A stretch of 64,000 nucleotides of DNA from the NCBI GenBank assembly GCA_013298845.1, contig JAAFJN010000004.1, positions 124,001 to 188,000 on the forward strand, read 5' to 3'. Below, piece by piece: positions 34,030 through 42,100 of this stretch (the stretch's first letter is position 1; each line of letters begins with the position of its first letter). This stretch comes from Chitinophagales bacterium. Lineage in GTDB: Bacteria; Bacteroidota; Bacteroidia; Chitinophagales; Saprospiraceae. Under the pieces are notes generated by a model that searched no databases, had not been told where the DNA came from, and worked only from the letters and a program-made list of their open reading frames with translations. The position numbers and the translations under genes are program-made.

Positions 34030-35646
34030 TTATTTATTCAAATCCGCCAATTTGACTTTGATCGGATTGGTGGTGTAATTATTGGGATAAAAGGCCACTG
34101 CACCCGCGTTTTCTACCATAATATAGTATTGCAATTCGGAATCGGGCGAATCGGCTTCGATATTGGCCACGAACATCCGCTCGCCGGACGACAGTTTTTT
34201 CGAAGGTTCATCGTCCATTTGCAGGGCGAAATAAGGTTGCTGCGCGTTGTGCCGGTAATAAATCCACACTTTTTTGGGAAAACGGTCGGCTTTAGCGGTA
34301 ATTTTATAACCCGTCAGTTTGTTGCTTTCAAACTTGGCGCGGCCCTGGTGGGTCACGTCACTCACCGACGAAGGCAAAGCAGTGAGATCGGGGTGGGTGG
34401 ACAAAAACTTGGTACGCGCCGCCATTAATTCCACAATTCCGGGAATTTTACTTTTGCGACCAACGGTCGTTTTTAGGCTGTTTTGAAAATCGCTGAGCGA
34501 ATACGTTTTGTATTTATCGTCAATAAACGGCACCACAATCATCGCTTGCAGTTCTTGCGCGCGTTTTTCGTATTCGCCATTTTTGAAATTTTCCTTCACA
34601 ATTTGTGCAATGTGGCTGAGGTAAATTTTGCGGTTCAACTCGTCGCTCAACAATTGTTTAATCAACGGGCGCAACGCGTTATCGCTGTGCAACATGGGGT
34701 CGAGGCGTTGCAGGTCGCGGAGTTCGATATCGCTGCCGCTGCCGGTGTTTTTTAAACCACCAAAACACAGGTTCAAATCCCAGGGAACGGGCTGAAAACG
34801 ACCAAAATTATCCTGGTACAGGTAATAATTGGTGGCAGTACCGGTGTAACTGCTCAGGTTTACCATCACGTTATTGAGGGCGAGCATCCACAGGACATTG
34901 TCCACGTCCAACATTTTCCCGATGTTTTTGGGGTCGTTGTTGAGCACGCGGGTCATTTCCTGCAAGGTCGTCCAACCTTCCGGCGAATTCATTTCAAAGT
35001 TACCCTTGTAACAATCCACGTTGTTTTCAAATTCCAAAGAACCGAAGATATTTTGTTTGCAATTGTTCGGCACTTCGGGTTTGTAATCCACCCCGGCTTT
35101 AAAAAACGGGTGTCCGGTGGAGTTAAAATGTTTTTGGGTAAACTTATCGTCCACGCTTTCGATGTTCACAAAAAGCCCGATGTACTCGTCGTTCATGTAC
35201 AATTTGGTGTACGACAACTGCGGAACGCGCAGGTACTTGGCGGCAATTTCGTAAAAAAGCACTTCGCGCACCATGCTGGGATCGCGGAGTGCCGAAGAAA
35301 TTTTTAAAGCAGTAAAGCCCTGGTGGTTTTGGCTTTCTTCTTTGTAATTTAATTTGATACTGAACGGATTGCGTTTGAGGTTGGTCTGGTAAGACTTATC
35401 ACCGCGATAACGGATACCCACGTTGGCGTACTGGCTGCCATCAATGCTGGCCGTACCCACGAGCATACCATTGCCGTAAATCCGCAGGGAATCGAGGGCA
35501 TCGGGCCAGTTTTTGACCGGAACCGTAAGCCGGATTTCACCGATGCTTTTAATATCGTAAAGGGGGCGATCAGCCGGTTTTTGGGGTGCCTGTGCGCAAA
35601 GCAACCAAGGCAAAAAGGCGATCAAAAATGGGAGTAATTTTTTCAT
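34030..35646 (-). CDS. CotH-type secreted protein kinase
   Basis: The 538-residue protein has a signal peptide (MKKLLPFLIAFLPWLLCAQA). The CotH kinase fold covers about 40-430: GIRYRGDKSY (nucleotide-binding region), LKISSALRDPSMVREVLFYEIA, LFVNIESVDDKF, and the metal/catalytic region YYLYQDNFGRFQPVPWDLNL. A beta-rich C-terminal domain (about 440-538) has no T9SS motif. CotH kinases phosphorylate proteins outside the cytoplasm. It is the last gene of a minus-strand cluster with DUF4956, HlyD and TolC proteins, which suggests action at the envelope. Confidence 0.87.
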   Translation of the reverse strand: MKKLLPFLIAFLPWLLCAQAPQKPADRPLYDIKSIGEIRLTVPVKNWPDALDSLRIYGNGMLVGTASIDGSQYANVGIRYRGDKSYQTNLKRNPFSIKLNYKEESQNHQGFTALKISSALRDPSMVREVLFYEIAAKYLRVPQLSYTKLYMNDEYIGLFVNIESVDDKFTQKHFNSTGHPFFKAGVDYKPEVPNNCKQNIFGSLEFENNVDCYKGNFEMNSPEGWTTLQEMTRVLNNDPKNIGKMLDVDNVLWMLALNNVMVNLSSYTGTATNYYLYQDNFGRFQPVPWDLNLCFGGLKNTGSGSDIELRDLQRLDPMLHSDNALRPLIKQLLSDELNRKIYLSHIAQIVKENFKNGEYEKRAQELQAMIVVPFIDDKYKTYSLSDFQNSLKTTVGRKSKIPGIVELMAARTKFLSTHPDLTALPSSVSDVTHQGRAKFESNKLTGYKITAKADRFPKKVWIYYRHNAQQPYFALQMDDEPSKKLSSGERMFVANIEADSPDSELQYYIMVENAGAVAFYPNNYTTNPIKVKLADLNK

Positions 35647-35704
35647 GGTTAAAAAAACAATAAAAATTCAAAATGCAATGATAAAGGTGAGCACAGAGGG
35701 CAAA

Positions 35705-35986
35705 CTACAAAATCGTTTCAAACTCCGAAGCATCCGACGCGGGAAATGACCGCGCAATGGCCGCCAAACGCGCCGTGTGCATGGATTGAAGTTGCTGGTT
35801 TACCGCTTCGAGCAACACTGGGTCAATAAGCCGCTGAATATCCTCCACCGTGCGAAAACGGTCGTCGTCGCCCATTTTTAAGGTAATTTCGGAAACACTG
35901 TTTTCAAATTTTACACTGGTCCGATTATCGTTTTTAAATACCGAAATTTTGAGTGTTGGATGGTCTATTTGTCCAATGATGCGCAT
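35705..35986 (-). CDS. Small uncharacterised protein in the CotH cluster
   Basis: The 93-residue cytosolic-looking protein has no signal sequence. It starts MRIIGQIDHPTLKISVFKND and shows FENSVSEITLKMGDD and RTVEDIQRLIDPVLLEAVN. It lies 58 bp before the CotH gene and 76 bp after the TolC gene on the same strand. The family is not recognised. ATG 35986 is chosen because upstream codons do not look conserved. Confidence 0.7.
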   Translation of the reverse strand: MRIIGQIDHPTLKISVFKNDNRTSVKFENSVSEITLKMGDDDRFRTVEDIQRLIDPVLLEAVNQQLQSMHTARLAAIARSFPASDASEFETIL

Positions 35987-36062
35987 ATCTGTGGTGTACT
36001 TTTCTGAACTAATCAGCCGCAAAAGTACACACCCGCGCACAGTGGCCCATTGAAAAGGTCAC

Positions 36063-37271
36063 TTATTTTTCTAACCAGTTCCTATCGGCCAAAAAACCGC
36101 CCAAAAACAGGGCTTCTAAATAATATTCGGTCATTTCCTGTTCGTACGAACGCACTTTCAACCGGCGGCGCAACTGCAATTCCTGGTGGAGCAGCACGGT
36201 TTCAATGCCGTCTTCGTCACTTTGGAGCATTTGATCGAGGTTATAGCGTTGTTTTGAGGTTTGAATTTGCTGATCAGTGGCTTGCACAACCGTCTGTCGG
36301 TCGAAAAAACGCCGAATGGCCTTTTGTTTTTCGGCGGCCAATTGGCTGCGCAGGGCTTGTTGTTCTTCCGAAGCGGCGTACCGCTCTATTTGCAATACTT
36401 GTTGGCGCGCCTGCCGGGAACCGTTCCAGGGAATCACAAAACCCGCGCCCACCGAAAAATCGTTGCGAAAAGGTTCGCCGGGGCGGTTGATATAACGCAC
36501 CTGCAAAAAGTCCACGATTTGTTGTTCGCGGGCTTTTTCCAATTGCAATTCCGCGTCGAGTTGGGTGATTTTGGCCGCGTCTTCGCCCAACGAAGGGTGC
36601 GCCGACAACGAATCGCGGATTTGAGCGCACACGGCGGCCATATCGGCCACGGTGACCCAGCGGCTGGTATCCAGCACGGCGTTGGCATTTCCGGTGAGTT
36701 CCGTGATTTTGGTGCGCAGGATATTTTCGTTCTCCCGAATGCGGAGTTGCAATTCGTCGCGGTCAAATTCGGCTTTCATCAGGGCTTCCGGGTTGGCGGC
36801 ACCCAAAGCGGCCTGGTTCTCGAACAGTCGAATTTTGTCTTCGTACACCGCCAATAACGACTGCTGAAGGGCAAGGGTGCGCGCGGCGGCGTAATAATCC
36901 GCCAGGTCTTTGTACCGCTCATAATAGGCGTAATACTGCTGTTCGAGCCGGTTGGCCTCGGTGACGCTGGTTTCGGTTTGTTGTAACTGGTGGTAGGCGC
37001 TGCGCTCTTTGCGGCCATTCATCGAAAACCGAAGTTGGTAATCTTGCTGGTAAATATCGGAGCGGCGCGTTTGGGTGCGCACGGCAATTTCGTCCAGCAG
37101 CGGCAGTCGCGCATTGGTTTGTCGCTGAAAATCGGCGATGCGTTGTTGGGCAGCGGCGGAAACATCGTCTTTGGCGGCGTTAATAATTTGGTCGGTAGTG
37201 ACCACATTTTGGGCAAAAACAACGCTACTCCACCCCCAAAAGAGCATAAAAGCCCATCCGGATTTTTGCAT
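36063..37271 (-). CDS. TolC-like outer-membrane factor
   Basis: The 402-residue protein has a signal peptide (MQKSGWAFMLFWGWSSVVFAQ) and two coiled-coil OEP repeats, with the usual N/D-rich turns and a beta segment NDFSVGAGFVIPWNGSRQ. Outer-membrane efflux proteins form trimeric tunnels for type I or RND systems. It begins 4 bp after the HlyD gene, so the two must be made together. No RND pump or ABC exporter is next to them, which is unusual. Confidence 0.87.
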   Translation of the reverse strand: MQKSGWAFMLFWGWSSVVFAQNVVTTDQIINAAKDDVSAAAQQRIADFQRQTNARLPLLDEIAVRTQTRRSDIYQQDYQLRFSMNGRKERSAYHQLQQTETSVTEANRLEQQYYAYYERYKDLADYYAAARTLALQQSLLAVYEDKIRLFENQAALGAANPEALMKAEFDRDELQLRIRENENILRTKITELTGNANAVLDTSRWVTVADMAAVCAQIRDSLSAHPSLGEDAAKITQLDAELQLEKAREQQIVDFLQVRYINRPGEPFRNDFSVGAGFVIPWNGSRQARQQVLQIERYAASEEQQALRSQLAAEKQKAIRRFFDRQTVVQATDQQIQTSKQRYNLDQMLQSDEDGIETVLLHQELQLRRRLKVRSYEQEMTEYYLEALFLGGFLADRNWLEK

Positions 37272-37275
37272 ACAA

Positions 37276-38325
37276 TTATTGGCTGGTTTGTTGGGATAAA
37301 ACGGACTGGAACGGGCTGACAATGTCGGAAGACCATTGCAAAATTACCTTTTCCTTTTGCAAAAACTTGTTGTTGGAGGGTATTTCGATCATGACTTCGC
37401 GGCCATAGGTGCGCAATTCGGGAATTTTCCGGAGGCGTTCGGGGATTTCCACAATGCGGTGCCCCAGCCCCACAATGCGCCCGCTGGTTTGTTCGGCGGG
37501 GTGCAAACTGGAGATTACCCGCAGCGAATCACCAATGTTAATTTTTAGGGAAAGACTTTCGTGCACGTAACCCACGACCAAATTGGGGCTTTGTTCGTAA
37601 AAAGAAATCAAGGCGTCAAAAGCGTCCATATTTTGGCCCTCTTTACAGTGAATTTCGCCAATTAGCCCATCCGAAGGGGCTTTTATCAACAACCGGCCCT
37701 GCTCTTTTTGGTAAAAAACCATTTCGCTTTTCAAATGGCTGGCCTCTTTTTGCTCCGATAAGCCGGACAATTTAAGTTCTTTTTCGAGGGCGGCTAATTC
37801 TTTGTCAAATGGTTCGGCGGCCAGGCGGAGTTCTTCGCGCAGGGCGTTTAACTTGGCTTGGGCGGGGTTATTGGCCGAAGAATCTTTAATTTGGACCGTT
37901 TTAAGGTCATTAATGAGGCGTTTATTGAGGGCAATTTCGGATTCGGCTACCCTGATAGCGGCCTGGATAACGCCCATTTTTTCGGCTTTTTCGGAGCGTA
38001 CCTCTTCCATTCGGGAGCGCACTTCGGCTTCGCGCCAGGTATTGGCCGATTCAATTTGGGCGATATTCGACGACAATTCGTTCATTTTAATATCCAGCGA
38101 AATGCGGCTAACTTCCATCATTAATTCGCCTTTTTTTACAAATTGGCCGGGTTTAATGTGCAATTTATGCACCGTTAAAGCGTGATCGAGGTTAATACTG
38201 GTTTCTTTATTTTCGGCAAAACCGTAAAAACTGGCCGTACTGCGGCTAATATTTTTAAAAATGCCCCAAAGTCCCCACAGCAAAAACGGGATGGCGACGT
38301 ACAAAAGATTTATTTTACGTAACAT
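37276..38325 (-). CDS. HlyD-family membrane-fusion protein
   Basis: The 349-residue protein has an N-terminal membrane anchor (about 6-25). Lipoyl half motif HKLHIKPGQFVKKGELMMEV precedes a long coiled coil (about 80-205), followed by the second lipoyl half RLLIKAPSDGLIGEIH and a beta-barrel domain. It is 15 bp after DUF4956 and 4 bp before the TolC-like gene. It would join an inner-membrane partner to the TolC tunnel; DUF4956 is the only membrane candidate nearby. Confidence 0.9.
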   Translation of the reverse strand: MLRKINLLYVAIPFLLWGLWGIFKNISRSTASFYGFAENKETSINLDHALTVHKLHIKPGQFVKKGELMMEVSRISLDIKMNELSSNIAQIESANTWREAEVRSRMEEVRSEKAEKMGVIQAAIRVAESEIALNKRLINDLKTVQIKDSSANNPAQAKLNALREELRLAAEPFDKELAALEKELKLSGLSEQKEASHLKSEMVFYQKEQGRLLIKAPSDGLIGEIHCKEGQNMDAFDALISFYEQSPNLVVGYVHESLSLKINIGDSLRVISSLHPAEQTSGRIVGLGHRIVEIPERLRKIPELRTYGREVMIEIPSNNKFLQKEKVILQWSSDIVSPFQSVLSQQTSQ

Positions 38326-38340
38326 AGCGGATGAGGGCGG

Positions 38341-39027
38341 TTATTCGTAGAGATTAATATAGGTGTCGGTAAAGGTCAGGCGGATATTTTTGGCCCCCGG
38401 TATGCCGTTCAGGCGGTCGGTGAGGGCCAGCCCTTCCATTTCATCGCGCAATTGCAGTTCGTAAGTGTATTCCACCAAAGGGTTATCGGGAATGATCCGG
38501 TAGCGTTTTAACACGTATCGTTTGGCCAATTCTTTAATCACTTCCTGCGATGCCGCCCGGGTGGATGCATCGCCGGGCAGTTCGATGCGCAATTGGCCCA
38601 ATAAGTTGTTTTTGCGGCTAAATGGCGTTAACCAAAGGAAAAAGGCCACCAAACAAAAGGCAATGGTCCCAATAATGGCAATGATAAAACTGTACACGCC
38701 ACAGGCAATACCCACGGCCATGGCCCCAAAAATAAAGGAGATATTGCGCGGGCTGAACAACTGGGTCCGAAACCGTAATATGGCCAATGCCCCAAAAATA
38801 CCAAAACCGCGCGCCGGGCTGTCACCAATGGACTGCATGATGATGGTAGTCACCAATGACATCAGGATGAGCGATTGCAAAAAGTGATCGGGGGTGGATA
38901 CATCCCGCGAAACCTTCTCGTACGTAAAAACGATCAAGGAAGACAGCAAAAAAGACAACACTACCGAAAAAACAACCAGCATAAAGGTCTGGTTGTCGAA
39001 CGTAGCGACAGACGTGAAAATTTCCAT
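38341..39027 (-). CDS. DUF4956 integral membrane protein
   Basis: The 228-residue protein has an N-terminal membrane domain of three to four helices (about 14-132) with SIGDSPARGFGIFGALAILR, typical of DUF4956. A cytosolic alpha/beta domain (about 140-228) ends the protein. DUF4956 genes are known to neighbour CotH and VTC-type polyphosphate polymerase genes. Here CotH is present but no VTC protein is. It is the first gene of the five-gene cluster. Confidence 0.88.
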   Translation of the reverse strand: MEIFTSVATFDNQTFMLVVFSVVLSFLLSSLIVFTYEKVSRDVSTPDHFLQSLILMSLVTTIIMQSIGDSPARGFGIFGALAILRFRTQLFSPRNISFIFGAMAVGIACGVYSFIIAIIGTIAFCLVAFFLWLTPFSRKNNLLGQLRIELPGDASTRAASQEVIKELAKRYVLKRYRIIPDNPLVEYTYELQLRDEMEGLALTDRLNGIPGAKNIRLTFTDTYINLYE

Positions 39028-39115
39028 AAAATTTTAATACACAAGTTTCGGTTGATAATGAGGTCTATATAAATCGCCAGGGTTGCCTGGTGGTAAACAG
39101 TTTTTTTATAAAAAC

Positions 39116-39162
39116 AAAGGCGTTGAACAAGGACAACGAGGTTTGTTATGTTCAACGCCTTT
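39116..39162 (-). terminator. Terminator for the PKD protease gene
   Basis: Perfect 14-bp stem AAAGGCGTTGAACA / TGTTCAACGCCTTT with a 19-base loop. On the minus strand it is followed by TTTGTTTTTATA. It lies 20 bp after the stop codon at 39182. Confidence 0.85.
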
Positions 39163-39181
39163 GAATAATACTATATCGCGT

Positions 39182-42100
39182 TTATCGCGTGATTGTTACC
39201 CGAACCACGAAGGAAGTTTGGGCATCGCTGATGCGGAATGCGTACACACCCGCCGGTAATGCACCGTAATCGAAGCGGTGATTCAGGCTGCCCGTGGCGA
39301 AGTTCAACCGGTCAGAACGGAGGAGTTTACCCTCGGTGCCAAACAAGTCGAACTGCAACTCATCGCTGCCTTGGCCTTCCATTTCTAATTGGAAAGCACC
39401 GGTGTTCGGATTGGGGTAAAGGCGGAATTTTTCCACCCAGTTTACATCTTCTACGCCGGATACATCCACAATAACGGTTGTTTGGAATACCGATACACCA
39501 CATTCGCTAATAGCCGATAATACCACATTGTAACTACCGCTAACGGTGTACGTGTGGGTTGGGCTTACTTCGCTGCTCGCGGCGGAGTTATCGCCAAAGT
39601 TCCAGGAATAAACCGGTGCATTTTGCGAGTTATTGGTAAAGGTCACCTGGCCATTCACGCCTACGGAAGCGTCAAAAGCAGCCGTTGGAGCGGCATTTAC
39701 GGTTATGTACAACAATTTGGAGGTCGTATTGGCACCAAAAGCGTTGGTTGCGGTTAACGAAACATCGTACACACCCGGCTCGGTAAATACCACCAATGGG
39801 TTTTGCGTTTGCGCTGTTTGCATCAAATCACCGTTGAGCGTAAATGCCCATTCCCAAGCCGTTGGCTGTCCCACCGACAAATCGGAAAATTGCACCTCAA
39901 AAGGAGCGCAACCGGACAACTGCTCACCGCCGCTAAAATCGGCAATGGGGGCGCTGCCTTCAATCACCACTTCGGTGATATAATTGCGGCTTCCACAATC
40001 GTTGGTAGCAATCATTTCAACCGTGTAGGTGCCCGGAGCGCTGTAATCATGAACGGGGTTTAACTCGGTACTGCTGCCTCCGTCGCCAAAATTCCACGAA
40101 TAAGTGTTGGCATTAAAGGACGCATTGGTAAACTGCGCCGATAAACCACCCAATTGATACGTAAATAAAGGAGTGGGCAGACCCGCAACGGCAATATAAC
40201 TGAGTTTGGTCACCACCGAATTACCGGCACTGTTGGAGGCCGTCAGGGAAACATCGTAAACACCCGCTGCGTCGTAAACAACCGTTGGGTTCGCTTCCGT
40301 GGAAGAAGAAGGTGTACCGCCGGGGAACAACCACACAAAGTCGGTGGCGTTTGGCGTTGACGTATTGCTGAACGTAGCCGTAAACGGCGCACAACCCGTA
40401 GTTGTGGTAGCGGCAAAATTCGCCGATGGCGGCGTAATTACCGTAACGAGTTGGGTAAATGTAGCCGTTCCGCAAGTATTACCCGCCGTAAGCACTACGG
40501 TATAAACACCATCCGTTGCGTAATTATGAGACGGGTCCGATTCGGTGCTGGTATTTCCATCGCCAAAATTCCAGTTGTACGAAGTTGTACCGGTAGAGGT
40601 ACTGGTAAATGTTACTTCGGTTCCGGTTGTGTCATACGTAAAGCCAGCCACCGGATTACCAACGGCGGTTACAAAATTAGTTTGGGTCACCGTAGAGGAA
40701 CCCTGCGAATTGGATGCCGTTAAAATAACCGAATACAAACCGGGCGTTGCGTAAGTCACCACCGGATTCACCGCCGTTGAAGTCGCCGGAGTACCGCCGG
40801 GGAATTGCCAGTTGAACGTGGTGGCATTGGCCGTTGAACTGTTGTTAAACTGTACCGTTAAGGGCGCGCAACCCACGTTGTTGGTAGCCGTCATGTTGGC
40901 CACGGGGGGCGTTACAATGGTTACTACTTGTGAAGAAGTGCTGGTTCCACAGGCATTAGTGGACGTCAGGATAACGGTATAAACGCCATCATTGAGGTAC
41001 AAATGACTGGTATTGGTCCCCGTTGCGGTACCACCGTCGCCAAAATCCCAGGAATGCGCCGTAGCCCCGCTGGAAGTATTGGTAAATGATACCGATGCGC
41101 CATTTTGCGTGACCATAAAGCCCGACGTCGGGCCGGAGCCAACCGTTACTGCGTTGGTTTGAGCGGTAGAAGTGGAACCCGCCGCGTTGGTCGCCGTGAG
41201 TGTAATGCTATACGTACCCGGTGCGTTATACGTTACCACCGGATTCGCATCGGTAGATGAAGCCGGGTTACCACCGGGGAATTGCCACACAAAAGAAGTA
41301 GCATTCGCAGATGAGGTATTGTTCATGGTCACCGTAAATGGTGCGCAACCATTGCTGCTGCTGACCGTAAATCCGGCCGTTGGGGGCGAAACGATCGTAA
41401 CAACCTGGGTGCTGGTGCTCGTGCCGCAGGCGTTGGTGGCCGTTAATACAACGGTGTATACGCCGTCATTTACGTAGGTATGCACCGGACTGGCCTGTGC
41501 ACTGCTATTTCCATCGCCAAATGCCCAACTGTAAGCAGTTGCATTGGCCGAACTATTGGTAAAAGCAACCGAAGTATTCGTGGTCGTGCTGGTAAAACCG
41601 GCGACCGGCGCAACGCCAACGTTAATGAAACTGGTTTGGGTCGTGCTGCCACTGCCCGCTGCGTTGCTGGCCGTCAGTACCACATTGTAAGTACCCGGTG
41701 TATTGTACACCACCACCGGATTGGCCATTGTGCTGCTGGACGGTGTGCCGCCGGGGAATTGCCAACTAAATCCGGTTGGGTTACCCGCCGAGGTGTTGGT
41801 AAATTGCACCGTGAGTGTATTACAGCCCGTTGTTGGGGTTGCCGTAAACGAGGCCGTTGGCGCTGCCACAATGGTTACGGTTTGCACCGCCGTCGAAGTA
41901 CCGCAGGCATTACCCGAGGTAAGCGTTACCGTGTAAGTACCCGCCGCCGCAAACGTGGTGGTAAAATTGGGTTGATTAGACGTTGCATTATTACTTACTG
42001 CCCAACTGTACGTGGTAGCACCACCGGTGCTTGTACTGGTGAACGTTGCTTGTAATCCGTTGATATTTTGGGTAAAGGACGCCGTTGGGGCGGTATTTAC

